The notes beneath the pieces were generated by a model, which saw nothing but the letters and a program-made list of their open reading frames with translations, was not told where the DNA came from and made no database searches. Made by a program: the position numbers and the translations under genes. Below are positions 48,267 to 59,980 of a DNA stretch of 64,000 bases, in pieces. Every line of letters begins with the position of its first letter. Within the stretch, counting starts at the first letter, position 1. The stretch comes from Venturia oleaginea (lineage: Eukaryota > Ascomycota > Dothideomycetes > Venturiales > Venturiaceae), in assembly GCA_013176395.1 (NCBI GenBank), contig JABMLP010000026.1, positions 582,637 to 646,636 on the forward strand. Reading direction: 5' to 3'.

Positions 48267-49404
48267 ATGATGATGTGGTCTGTGGCTAGTGTTGCGGTTT
48301 TCACGAATGTGGTAGCTGGTACGTTTCTTTCTTGTTTGTTTGATGGTACGGACGGAGTAGAGAGGCGTGGCTAACACTCTTCTTCCAGCCGGGACGGTTC
48401 TCTGGGATGGCAGATTCGATCTTAGTACCGATGCAAGCTATAAAGCATCTTTCGCCAGTAAAGTCTACTCAGCATTGACAAAATGGTCCTTCAGCAGCGA
48501 GGTCCATATTCTTCCCCCAAACCTCTCCCTCCTGCTAAGAGTTTAAACAGGTCGGTCCATACGAATATTACATCCCAGCAGCAAATAGCCCCACCGCCCC
48601 CATCTCAAATCTCATCCAGATCTCCCCCGCCTTCAAAAATCCTGCCGATACATCTAGCGGCCAAGGTGTCAAAATCAGCCTCGCACAAAAGGCAGGTACG
48701 AATTACCAATGGCGCACTGAATTGATTCCCCACACTTTCGATGCAGGTTATTCGAAGAAGGGAATGATTAATCAGGGTTTGGTGTTTTATCATTTCAGTT
48801 TGATGAGGAAGGATGTGAACGCGCCTAGTAAGACGGAGGACCATCAGATGTGTTATTTTGAGAATGGGCATTTTGTGGAGATGAGATACGGATTGCTTGG
48901 TGAGTGTGGCTTGGTCTTTGCAATTTCTGTGTGAGGGTGTTGGCTGACATTGGATAGCTGGATCGCAGGGCCAGGCTGAGGGGTCGCTACTGCATGCATT
49001 TATTGATGGGAAGAGTCGGTGGAATTCGACTTGGGCCGCGGATGTGTGGCATAACATTGCTTATGAGATTGTGAGTCCCATTGCTCACCATAATAGGGGA
49101 TAATCGAATCCTAACAATGAACAGGATTTCAGCAAGAACACTGTAGGCTTCTGGCACTCAACGGGAAATGATTCCCTTGTACAGATTCAAGCACCGATCA
49201 AAGCTTCGACTTCATCTGTGAGCACAACGTACTTGGCCTCGATGATGTGCAGCTAATCAGTGTCAACAGAATGGACGAGACTTTCATCTCGGTGGGCTTA
49301 GGTTACCGGCTACTGGGTCTAGTCAAGAAGACTGGTATTTCAGTGGCGTTTATATTGAGAGCTCGCCTATTACGAAGGATTTGAGTGGACCTGCCTTTGT
49401 GTAA
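48267..49404 (+). CDS. GH131 beta-glucanase, secreted (284 aa)
   Basis: Six exons: 48267-48318, 48389-48501, 48551-48899, 48958-49070, 49125-49217 and 49270-49404; the sum is a multiple of three and every junction keeps the frame. GH131 enzymes are fungal beta-1,3/1,4/1,6-glucanases active on cellulose and mixed glucans. Signal peptide MMMWSVASVAVFTNVVAG, then TVLWDGRF. Conserved blocks: GPYEYYIPA, SPAFKNPADTSSGQGVKISL, WRTELIPHT, VFYHFSLMRKDVNAPSKTED with HQMCYFE, WHNIAYEIDFSKNTVGFWHS, FHLGGLRLPATGSS and DWYFSGVYIESSPIT. Introns are 49-70 bases; the second has an unusual GTCCAT donor. No CBM1. Together with the neighbouring GH6 gene it looks like a small cellulolytic pair. Confidence 0.9.
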
Positions 49405-50846
49405 AAGTCTTGCTTGCGCGGTATTGGAAAAACAGATGCTTCTCAACTACGCGATTGAGTTTGTGGTAGGACCTCTGAGTCCATCCAGAATTGCAAACAC
49501 TCTCGGAAACTATTCTTTCAGATTTCCCGAAACTTGAGGGCCATCGGACTTCGATCGAGTATAAGCACTTCTCAGCCCTTTCGACAAAGTGCCACGCACT
49601 GAGCCACTAACAACATGCAGGTAACCTTAGACACCCATAGAGCTCGTTAATGATAGAGCTGGCTAGTAAGCTACAGAATCCTTCGCAATCAGCGAGAGAT
49701 ACGATGTTGAATTCAGGACGAAAAGACGTGTGTTCACCTCTTTCGCCTCAGCAGCAACAACAACAGCAACATCAAAATTGTCCTCAGTTGATGCGCCGAC
49801 TAGATCGGCATTTCTCTTCATGTCGCTCATCTTGGGATCTCAGCCTTGGGTAAATTAATTTAATAAGAACAGGGCAAGAATGGCCCATTCTTGATACCGA
49901 TGACCCTGACAGTGTTGGAACAACAACGGGCATTGGATCGCCTCCACGCCTACTCGAGAGTCGACTTCAGATCCCTTTCCAACTCCACAGCCGAGTTGTA
50001 ACGTCGATACAGATCATTGCTTCGGTTATTGGTGCAGATGTCGAACCGAGCGTTTGGATTTTGGCTGGAAGACTTTGAAATTCTCAAACCAGGAGGTGGA
50101 GGGTTGGCATGTCCCTTCGATCCTCAAAATGATAGCATGGAAGCAGGTAAATGGTTCTGGTATATTGGTCTAGAATAGGAGCAAGCAGAAATATTTGTGC
50201 AGTAGATGGTAAGACTATCGCGCTATCTGATCGCTATTATGGCCTGAGAAAGCCGGATGTGAAGACCACTGGTGCCATAACCTGTACCGGACTTGGCAGT
50301 ATTCCAGCCAAACGTACTGCCAAGGATTCTGGACAGCTTTCAACAAGTCAGGTAAGCTATGAAACTTTCCCATTGCTTTATCATCAGCTCACCTGTTCTT
50401 TGCAGACGCATCTTCCACATCTGTCGTATCTGGGCCATTCACGTTCACATACTCACCCGTTTATATGGCTCACCATGCCAAAACACATTCAAAATTGTTC
50501 ACAAGCAATCAATGGAACGAGGAAGGCTTTTGGTCGATAATAGTTCCCGCCGACTTATTGCATCTCCACCCTTCGGAGATCTTCCCCATGCTATTGAAGT
50601 TTGGCCACTTCAACGGATTCGACGTCGATTTACCAACCGAGTCAATTGTTGGCGTCAATCAGGCACAACAACATCGCATCTTGGAGCGTTCGCTACAGTA
50701 GACGGAAAGGCCATTTCTGTTGGAACAAGTCAGCTTTACGAGGATGGTAAAGTGCTCATGCCTACTGTGAGAAGAGGCAGTGGAGCGCAGGCCATTCAAC
50801 AGTCCGCGGCGACGACTAGCAGAACCAGGTTGAGTATCGTATGAAG
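49405..50846. other. Region with worn coding-like plus-strand pieces
   Basis: No clean gene. Between about 50090 and 50844 the plus strand holds pieces such as AFATVDGKAISVGTSQLYED and ICAVDGKTIALSD; the repeated VDGK.I pattern resembles the (T/V)DG-type repeats of fungal extracellular Ser/Thr-rich proteins. The pieces are in different frames with stops between, so if it was a gene it is decayed. The last piece stops at 50844, just before the MITE. A short CAGCAA run lies at 49753-49772. Confidence 0.35.
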
Positions 50847-51000
50847 TGGAAAATAGACTTAGCGTCGAATCACGGGTTCTACGGATTACGAGGTTTTTTG
50901 CCGGTAAAGGCTGTCTGTGTACATCACCTCAAAGAGATGGGCACGTTTTCGTAGATAAAAAACGTCGATGCGCTTCATTCCACGCTAAGTCTATTTTCCA
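50847..51000. mobile_element. MITE-like palindromic element (154 bp)
   Basis: The 19-base sequence TGGAAAATAGACTTAGCGT at 50847-50865 returns exactly as its reverse complement at 50982-51000. A perfect terminal inverted repeat around 116 bases of non-coding sequence is the structure of a miniature inverted-repeat transposable element. I could not find a clear target-site duplication, so family assignment is open. Confidence 0.65.
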
Positions 51001-53024
51001 ATCCATATGGTAGGCGGGAGGGCTTTAATCCGGCGTCGGATTATTATAACCTACATCTTAGCTACGGAGTAGCATCCGCGTTAAAGATTTCTATATAACT
51101 TTCCTAGTTAGGAAGTAGACGACTTACTTGAAATTCCGGAATTATCTCCGTATCCCTTTTCTATCTCGGGCTTTCTCCTATAGCCCTATCTAAACACTAC
51201 TTCTACCCTCTCGTATAACGGGAGGACGAGCCTATCGAGGCCGGGAGAGCTCGCCGGTGGTAGAAGCTAAGTCTGCAGAATACTTGGTACCCGGCGAGCG
51301 TCAGCGGCGAATATTAGGCGGGCGGTTGAATAGAGTAGTATATACCCTATGTTCATCCTATCCAATCCATCTAAATGTTAATGATGGATGAGATTCTCGA
51401 TGTCATCCGTGGCTCAATTGTCGGATAAGCTTTTGAATTAGTATCATCTAGATGATAAGATAGTATAGAAATCCGGAGTAGCCAAGGTACTACGCCACAG
51501 TATTATCCGCATCTTCGATAGCGGATTAGGTTCGATAAGGAAGAGAATAATATTAATCGGATAGATGATTAATCAATCATCTGTTTATCTTAAGGTTAAT
51601 CATCGGATGAACTGATACATGCAGGACCTAGACTGGTAGAGTATCATATATTTCGCTCACAAGTTTTAAACTCAGCTACGATTAAGAAAACCCGTTTCTC
51701 TGAAGTTTGCATCCTTACACAAGTATATTAGCAGATCTTCACCGGGGTTGGTGGAGCCACCATAATCGCTTATATCTACTACCTTCCACAGCCTAGCGAC
51801 CAGTTGACGTGTTGGTGGTGGTAAATGTGATAATGCATGAGGTTCTCAGGTCCGTGATACTCGAAGTCAACCCCATGTCCTAGGCTAAACCCACCAGGAA
51901 GTTCTACAGTTTGGAATAAACCGAAGAAAGATACGCAGTTGACTGCGCTTAATTATGCTCTGGATATGTAAGATACAGGAGCAAAAATCCATCTCAGTAC
52001 AGCCTCAGGGCCGTTGCTGGATTGCCTCAATGAGGGAGTTGAATGAAATGAGTCCCACTGAGACTCTCAAATGAACTTCTAATCTAGGAAGTTGAACTGC
52101 CGTATACGGCAATTCGTAGCCTCGAAAACGCCTGCTAACATGCTTGACAGGTTTGAAAATCGCTTTCATTGTTGCAATGGCTGTGGTCCTAGTGCTATGA
52201 TGCCGTAGTGAAGATCTGATGGCGCCTAGTTATAATTTCATAGTTATTAACTGACGATTCCTCGGCATGTTCTTGTGTATCTTACAAGCTGACTGACATG
52301 AGTCCGTGATACGAGAAATACTCACAGTTCTTCTTTGTATTAGATTCCTTCAAGGTCTCAACTTGATATCGAAACACTCAACCCTCCGGCAAGCTTCAAG
52401 ATCAATTTAACATCTAAGATAATCGGGCGTGATTACGAGATGTCGCAACGCTTGTTGATGGTTCGTTGGAGCAGCATGATCAGAGACCATCCATCCATTT
52501 GTCCATCTACTGGCAACCACGTTGGTAGGCACCTGCATCCGGAACCCTTTCAGCCTTCCCCACAACTACATTCCAGCACGACACGGGGCGTAAAGATACC
52601 GATGCCGATAGCGATGCCCTCAGTCGTCCAGTGAAGGGCAGTGCGAAACAGCCCTGCGATACACACATCATATGACGCGTACATGTACGGCATACCTGAC
52701 TGGATATAACTGCTGATGATAGAAGGAAGAGGCAAATTGATTAACAGATCGCGCCCTTGCCTATTCAGACTCTGTGTTTTGATATTTCGTAAACTCAAAT
52801 CATGTCTCACGTAAACATTTCCGATTTGAATCGAAGCACGGGCCAGGAGCAACGTAGACAAAAGAAGAAAAAAAGAAAGCAGTAGGGAATCTGATGGACA
52901 TGAAGGAATTTACTACTATACTATCTGATCGAAAAAGAGAGATGATCGATAGCGGAACGGAGAAATTGCCACGCTCCTCTCATACACCAGTCGCCGATTA
53001 TTAAATTCCCAAAGCAGTATTAAT
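51001..53024. other. Gene-empty, AT-leaning region
   Basis: The part from 51000 to about 51720 is rich in TA and GGAT/ATCC motifs with stops in all frames, as in old mutated repeat DNA. The rest has ordinary composition but no supported ORF. No match to the other repeats in this window was noticed. Confidence 0.45.
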
Positions 53025-54304
53025 TCAAGCCGGTCCAACGTAGACACGCATATTGCCCATGAGCTTTTCCCTCTGCCCGTTGTGCACCATAAGCTTGTGC
53101 AGCGTAGCGTCGTATTGAGCTGTCGCGCGAATGTACTGGTTGGCCGATACCTTGCCGAAATCCGTGCAGGCGCCAGGAGCTTGGATGTGATCAGAAGGAT
53201 CTCCATGGCCGCCGCCATGTCCATCACGACGGCTGTGACCATGACCGCCATGACCGCCATCAGCATGGCCAGTGCTGGACTTCGTAGGCTTGGCTCCAGC
53301 CTTCTTCTCGCCCGTTTCCATGCCCTCCATACCCTCCATACCCTCATGGCCAGCTCCTGCAGCTGCTGGCTCACCATAGTGCATGACTGATTTGCAAACC
53401 ATCTTTCCACTTCGGCCTGAGCTGCTAGATTCGATGAAAAGCTGCATGTCGGTTCCTCCGTCGTGCATGTGACTAGTTCAAAGTTAGCTGTGATGTCCAA
53501 ACCCTTAAAAGTATAATTGACGTACCCGATCGAGTACAGGAAATCACCTGACGTTGAAACACGCATAGCTTGGGTCTCGAAGCTGTACTTTCCGTCCTTT
53601 GCAGTTCGATCTGGACCAAGCGATAGCCAGTACATGGTAGCACCCTTATACCCTGAACCAGTCTTTGGCGCAGTTTCGTACGTGACTTCAAGTGTCAAGG
53701 ACTTTGGAGTGGCCACCTCGGTCATGAGATCGATCATCATCATGTATGACTTTGGCCAGTCGATACCGTACTTCTTTTCCGCGTTGAGACGGAGAGTTGG
53801 TCGCTCGTTACCGCAAGCCCAGATGGAGCCTCCACTACCTGTCCCCGAACCGAACATGGCAATGTGGTGAAGCCATGCACCTGTATCGACGTTGGCCTCC
53901 TTCCCGTCGGGGTATCGAATTGTTGCCTCCATGGCTGTGACATAACATCCTCCAGCTCCGCACGGACTCTCAGAGACCATTTTGAATGTCGACACCATCT
54001 TTGCGCTGGTGACTGACCATGTACCGATCTTCTTGGTCACTCGGGTGAGACCTGGTTTTGGTCTAACCATCCAATGTTAGACTCTTATCCTTACAATTTG
54101 ACTGTGCCTGACCTACGGTTCTGCAGCGAACTTCTTCAGGATTTTTACACCTTGTGCACCCGAGTCACTTGGATCCTTCGCTTGACCGTCTTGAACGACC
54201 TTAACGTCTTGAACATCTTGGATAGATTGAACCTCGGCCACCTCAGCAAGAGGCACGGCCGTGGCCACAGCGAGGAATGTCGAAAAGAGCGTGAGGTACT
54301 TCAT
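53025..54304 (-). CDS. Secreted PHM-like (type II copper) beta-sandwich protein with His-rich insert (390 aa)
   Basis: Exons 54304-54117, 54062-53526 and 53472-53025; introns 54 and 53 bases. Signal peptide MKYLTLFSTFLAVATAVPLA, then a short acidic propeptide-like part. The body carries WLHHIAMFG (His128-His129) and GHMHDGGTDMQLFI (His243, His245). These resemble the HH and HxH copper-binding motifs of peptidylglycine monooxygenase-type domains, so I infer a PHM-like fold; a redox role is possible but not shown. Between about residues 280 and 337 it has MEG repeats and then a His/Gly-rich tract (GHGGHGHSRRDGHGGGHGD) that could bind metals, before a conserved-looking end (YIRATAQYDATLHKLMVHNG). 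The second intron falls exactly before His243. Confidence 0.7.
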
Positions 54305-55178
54305 CGTTACTGGTGAATGAGTGACTGAGGGTTGGAGAATATAGTGTGGTTCTTTCACGCCTTCAAGTACTTGGGGTTGAAATCGGCAAGCGGAAGGTAA
54401 CAATAAAACAATATGACAGGGCGCGTGGGACACGCTGCTCAGACGATAGCACGACCAGCATATTGCTAAGAGAAAACGAGGGAAGCCGATATTAGTTAAC
54501 AAGTAAAGTATGAAGCATTCGGGGCCAAGGGGGTTTATGTTTGATCTATTCGACGCATTTCAGCACAAACTTAGCAATGATGCCCGAATCGAGGGTAGCG
54601 CCCGTCCCTCGGGTCACCTCAACATCATCACGAAACGCGTCGCAATATACGGACTGATACCCGCCGCGCAATCGCGTTGATGTCTTGTGGCAAAAGTACA
54701 GAAAGGTGTATGACAGATTAATGAAAACCACTGATTGGGCATTTGTTTCGGTGTGCTCGCTTACATAGTACACCTTTCAGTGCAGAGCACTACGTCGTAA
54801 CGCGTGCTCGGGCAATCAACAAGAAGTCTGAATCTGGGGCGTCACACGCAAAACATGTTGAAAGCTCTGTGCTTCTGCCAAACAAAGATTAGAGTTATCG
54901 TCAATCGTGCCAAAGAAGGCTTGCATGTGCCGCACCAGGGTCAAAAGAAAAGCAAATAGTCCGGCTGTCCAGATTTCCTACGCCGGGCCATCCGATTAAC
55001 AGTCTGCTTCTCTGCGAATGACCTGTCCCAGCGGTGCACGGAAGTCGGCGCGCCAATTCTCCGATGTCTAACAAATCAATCGTGATATCCCAACCGTAAT
55101 ATCAATGAAGCCCCTCTCCGACTCCCACTCATTGTCCGGCATATCTATCCACACTTCTTGACGCGTTCGATGCCGTCA
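54305..55178. other. Intergenic, no gene seen
   Basis: Upstream of the PHM-like gene and downstream of the membrane protein. Minus-strand open frames have no supporting features. Confidence 0.45.
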
Positions 55179-55680
55179 CTACTTGAGATCTTTTGCTGGC
55201 GGCGGGCCCATTGGAGGCTCGTAGACATCCCCATTTCTGCCAGCGGTGTAGACCTGTGGTGGCGGTTGAAGCTCGATGCCGCTTTGCTGACCATAGTAGC
55301 CAGAATGACCCATCGGAACGTCTGGCGAGTATTGGGGCGGGGCTGGAGGATAGTTTGTGTTATTGTAGTAAGGAGCGTGACTTTGATGGGTTTCATATCG
55401 TGGAGCAGGTGCAGCCCATCCTGTTCCGTACAAAGGTTGCCGTCCTTGACGGCGCCTTCGTCTGGCGTTCGTGAAGCTACAGGCGAAGAACAGAATGAAG
55501 AACAGGATCACGACGATGGCAAGGACGGTCCATCGGATCCAAGAGTCCCATGAGGAGTAATAGCATTGATTGCCGTCACAATAGTAGCTGTGAAGTTTGA
55601 TTAGATGGTGCATAAGAGGCAATCTAAATCACAGGAATCCAGGGATATTACCGTTTCGCCAAAGTATTAATCACGGCCAT
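55179..55680 (-). CDS. Small single-pass membrane protein (145 aa)
   Basis: Exon 1 55680-55652 (MAVINTLAKR), intron 55651-55588 (GTAATA..CACAG), exon 2 55587-55179. A short extracellular part has two cysteines (YYCDGNQCYYSSWDSW), then one strong membrane helix (WTVLAIVVILFFILFFACSF), a basic stop-transfer (NARRRRRQGRQP) and a Pro/Tyr/Gln-rich cytoplasmic tail with PPPQVY and PPxY-like motifs (PPQY) that could recruit WW-domain proteins. The layout matches a group of small fungal membrane proteins whose function I do not know. The tiny first exon is supported by the family-like start and by complete splice signals. Confidence 0.78.
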
Positions 55681-57240
55681 GTTTGTTTGTAATTTCAGTT
55701 GTAGGATGGGGATGTCTTGTTTGAAGGAGACAATATTTTAAAGGATAGGGAGAGAGATAGGGAGAGTCTGGAGAGATGATGTCTAGTGGTAGTCCGGAAG
55801 ACTGCGCGATGGAGGGACATGATGACCGCAGGCTTGCGCGGCTGAAGGCCATATTTAGTGGACCCTCTGCGCCTTCCCCACCTCCCAGTTTCCTGTTATG
55901 GGTAATTTCATTGAGCAAAACAAATACCGAGAGCGTATATTCATTGACAGCTCACAGCGGGTATGGTCGATGCGTTCAATCGCCAACTTCACCTCGACGT
56001 CAAGCGCTTTGTTTGGAATGAAACTCCTTCGCTCGCTCAATCCATTTCAACGGCTGCTGGGGATCGGAAAGAGCTAGGAGAATTTGAGACATGGAAAAGA
56101 GACGAAGAAGAGGAGATGCAGCCACAAGAACTGCCTTCATGGCTACACAGCCCAAGAATAGAGAGAAATGTCTCACAGCGGATGGCTTCGATGATGATGC
56201 GAGAGGCGGTGGTGTTTCCTGACAGATGACCATGGACTGCCACTTCCATCACTTCTACAAGTAGCATTGCTTATAGTCCATCTAGCCCTTCATATTTGAG
56301 GAAATGTGGATAGGTACATTTGATCGAGGGCCGTTTTATACATCTTACCGTATTGGATATACATACTCCAGAATCGCTCCCTGTCGAATAGCTTAGAGCC
56401 AAGACGACGACCTAGGGAGTTTGTAGACGGGCCCGAATGAATATCCTTCACTGCGAGTCAAATTCAAATCATTTCACCTCGATTAACACTAGCAAAATTT
56501 CCGAGGCACTTCACGTGTACAAATTTACCGCGCTCGGCCGTCCACATCGGGCACCTAAATATCAACCGTGCAGTAGTACGCTAACACTGTGGTAGCACAT
56601 CAGCCCATCGGCTAATGATCGGGTAGCCAACTCAGCGCAACATCTGATCACCAACATGTTGTAGGGACCTCGCTCACATCTTCTTCCACATAGCTCAATG
56701 CCTCTTCACAGTGATTTATCGCTCACCATCCTCGTATTCCAAAGTCTAAAAGCAGTCAACGTATCTTCAATAACATCAACACCAACCACTGCTCATGCGA
56801 GAGATCTTTGACTTGATATGCTGAAGTCAGGAAATAATGCCATCTTGTTACCGTCGCCGCAATTGTCGTTTCACTAAAGGCCCGTCGCAGACAATGGAGG
56901 CTAATTGGTGGAGGATGAGAGATAGCCTGGTGAAGCCAAATACATACAGAGCAGTTTGAAGATTCCATCGAGAAGAAGATGGAAAAATGGACTCGGAACC
57001 AGGTTCGGACTCGATGGTTTTGTTCAAAGATCCACTATCACACTATACTTTTATCCGCCGTTCTAGTTCTCCAAAGTCCTACCGCCTAGCGATAACATAG
57101 CTAGAATATATGTTAAGCCAAAAGTGTCTGCCTGTGTTTGCTCTAGGCAGCCACTTGAATCACACCCGCCGTAATACTTTAGCGCAGGTCATATGGATTT
57201 CGATTGAGAGCAAAGATTGCAAACCCAAAGATTGACAACC
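55681..57240. other. Intergenic, no gene seen
   Basis: Open frames on both strands of 55.7-56.3 kb overlap each other and lack domains. Nothing else supported. Confidence 0.4.
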
Positions 57241-58101
57241 ATGAATCCTGCACACAAGATCAAGCCATCAAAGTCACGCCGGCAAGGTGGATCGGCATCA
57301 AACATAAACTTACAAGCGAACCAAGCGTTTTCTCAGCCTCCACCCCAAGCTGGATATGGAAATGCGGAATCGTTCCAATTCCAAGTCCCTCAGACCACAT
57401 CACCAAACCCACGACGAGAGTCGAACTTCGCCTTTAGAAACCCCCAACAATCGAATCCATTTGCACAAGCGCAACAGACTCCCTTCAATAACCATACCCC
57501 CCACCTGGCGAACTCAATCTCCAAACTACTCCGAACCCGAAGATGAAGTCCCAGATGACAACCCCCTCACCCAAGACTCCTACGCACCTCCATCCGAAGA
57601 ACCAAACCCCTTCGCCAATCTCTCCCACAGCTACCACCCTCCAGGTCAATTCTTCATTCGGAAGATGAAATACAACGTGAGCTCAGAGGAGCTCGTTGAA
57701 GATGACAATCCCCTCATATCACCAGACCACAGGAACCAAATCCCTTTGCTGAAATCTCATGGAAGAACTCTGAATCTCAGCTAGCCTTTCAAGCAGCAGA
57801 TGAGGCGTTCGAAGCTGAAAAGCAGGTGACAACTACGGTCGCTACAATTGCGCCTCTCTCGTCGACTTACGGGTTGTTGAAATCGAGATCGGCCATGCCA
57901 GCGCATTTCGTTGACCCGGATGTAGAACCACCGAGGGGTCTAGCAATGGCGGCTGCGACAATGTCGATGCCTGGGGCGCCGAAGATTACCGTTAGATTGA
58001 GCTTGGCTGAGCTTCAGGGCGCGGCTACAGTGGATGCGTGTTTCCATGCAGAGACGGGGACCTTGGAGTTGGTTGTTCGGAGGGTGGCTGGGGATATCTG
58101 A
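57241..58101 (+). pseudogene. Disrupted ORF with EPNPFA-type repeats
   Basis: The plus strand starts with MNPAHKIKPSKSRRQGG and is Gln/Pro/Asn-rich. It changes frame near 57540 to continue with EPNPFANLSHSYHPPGQF, and again near 57700 to continue with PQEPNPFAEISWKNSE and FQAADEAFEAEKQ, ending ITVRLSLAELQGAATVDACF. Motifs DNPL, EPNPFA and QSNPFA recur in all three frames, so they belonged to one protein. Unspliced frameshifts are the simplest explanation; an intron near 57640-57690 (GTCAAT..CTCAG) could account for one change. Function unknown. Confidence 0.4.
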
Positions 58102-58555
58102 TGAGCGACCTGCTCGAAGCAATTTGTCAAGTCGCATTCTTGATTCATGTTGCGAAGGGTTTGAAATACTCGCTACGCAGTGACCAGAAAGGAAGTCTGA
58201 GCTGGAAAGCTGATTTGTGGTCCTCGAAAGTCGGAAGAGCGTCTTGAATCGAAGGCACGGCGGTGGTGGATAAATTCGAATTGTTAGAAAATTTTCGCGA
58301 GAGGGAAGACTTGTTCCTTAAGTGTGGTTTTTGAGGATGGAAGTCCTAGTCTCTTCCGGGTCAGTAACTGAAAATGAAGGGACATGTAGTTGGGAGTAGT
58401 GACTCGGTCGATAAGATGTGATCCGTTTGCAATCATTCATATCCCAATTCATCAATTCATCCCTTCATCCCATGATTTCCACCATTTTTGATTAAATGTA
58501 TGCCTTCCAAACCTGCCAACGCTGGGAATCACCTCCTACCGCCGAGCCCGATCCA
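58102..58555. other. No gene seen
   Basis: Short gap between the disrupted ORF and the HET remnant; contains TTCATCCC-type short repeats only. Confidence 0.4.
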
Positions 58556-59572
58556 TCAGACCAACGAAACCAACCCAATTCGATCCGAGAAGCGCTCAAC
58601 AACTTCGCCATCCATGACGCCGTGACAATAGCGTTCGCCAACCGTCTTAAAGCACATGGAACGAGTGGAATTTCCATCAGATCCATAGATTGCGCGCTCT
58701 CCAGCTGGTCGAAGAACAATTGGCATTTTACATCCTTTCAGCACGAAAATCTGATCTCCAACCGCTATGAAACGTTGTCCTCTGCCGATGTAGCCTTGTA
58801 CTGTTATAAAGAAACGTGTAGAGTTTGCCGGCCAAGTGGTTGTTTGGAGAGTATTAACGTCTATGTCAGATGCCTGAAGACACTTTCTAGCGGAGCAACA
58901 TCTCTGCCACCAATCCTCCACGAGCATCCAACTACCTGGCACGGCTCGATGAGGAGTTTGTCCGTCGAGTGACAAGTCAGATGATAAGGTGCGAACCATT
59001 GCGTCCTGCGTCTTTCCGTCTGTGATGTACTCAAGATTGTGACTTCTTCTCTGGAGTAAAGCTTCCTAAAATTCTTCAATGGCTCGAGAAACATTCACCT
59101 CAATGTCATCATCATCATCATCGTCATTCAAGCTATGGGTACTGGACCAAGAAACCGTGTCTAGAAAGATACCGTCTACTGAAAGCGTTTTTCCGTCATT
59201 GACTATGACAGCATTTGTCTCTTGCGCTCAGGTGTCGAAATACGTGTAGAACAATAGATAACTATTGTAACCCGAGTTTTCCACTGACCAATCTGGAACC
59301 CATGATGGAGATTCCGGTGATCCAGGCCGAAAGTTGCAAAGGAAATCTAAGTTCCTATGCTTTTGTACGTGGTTTTCAGCCACTTTTGTGCAGACTTCAA
59401 GATTGGAAAGGGAATAATCTGCGCTGATTGAATGGGAGTCACCCTCTTCGCCCAGTAGTCCGAGGAGACTGTATACTTTGTCGCGTGGATCCTTCGACTT
59501 TTTTGACCTCGTATGCCACAAGTTCTCTAGCATTGATCGATCTTCATCCTCTACAAAATCGAATGGTGCCAA
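58556..59572 (-). pseudogene. HET protein remnant (middle and C-terminal parts)
   Basis: The minus strand shows the region that follows the HET domain: KDPRDKVYSLLGLLGEEGDS, ADYSLSNLEVCTKVAENHVQ, NLDFLCNFRPGSPESPSWVP; after stops and a frame change, it shows the C-terminal block typical of these proteins: TVQGYIGRGQRFIAVGDQIF, VLKGCKMPIVLRPAGE, GERYCHGVMDGEVVE. The N-terminal HET domain itself is absent; upstream is unrelated microsatellite DNA. Two blocks in different frames without the domain means a dead gene. A different HET stub lies at 24.2 kb. Confidence 0.75.
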
Positions 59573-59849
59573 TTGCAGTAGCTACAACTGCAAGTGCTTG
59601 CTGTTTATCGGCCGCCGTTGAATTATAAGCACCTCGACAGCAGTTTCTGTTGGCATGTAGAGCTAAATTTGCTTCCCATCGCTCAAACTGACGCCACAGA
59701 ATGATCCTGGAGCCTAGCACGACTGAGGCCGGGACCGCTCACAGCACCTCCAAAAGGAAAACCTCCCGCACCAACAGCCTACCAACCAGAAGATCAAGAG
59801 AAACAACCGGCACCAACAGCACCAACCTCAAATGAAAATATAACACGGG

Positions 59850-59880
<31 letters not shown>

Positions 59881-59980
59881 AAGAAAGTTTGGACAACTCG
59901 AAGAGCAAATACTCCATCTTCCTCAATATACATCCAGAAGACCCCTCAAAAGCTCTTCCTCGTCTGGTCCATATTTCCCA
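59573..59980. repeat. Junction region with a (GA)n microsatellite
   Basis: Lies between the 5' edge of the HET remnant and the broken end of the 5-oxoprolinase gene; contains a GA run at about 59852-59887. Part of it (59910-59980) may be a shifted remnant of a later section of the oxoprolinase. Confidence 0.5.
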
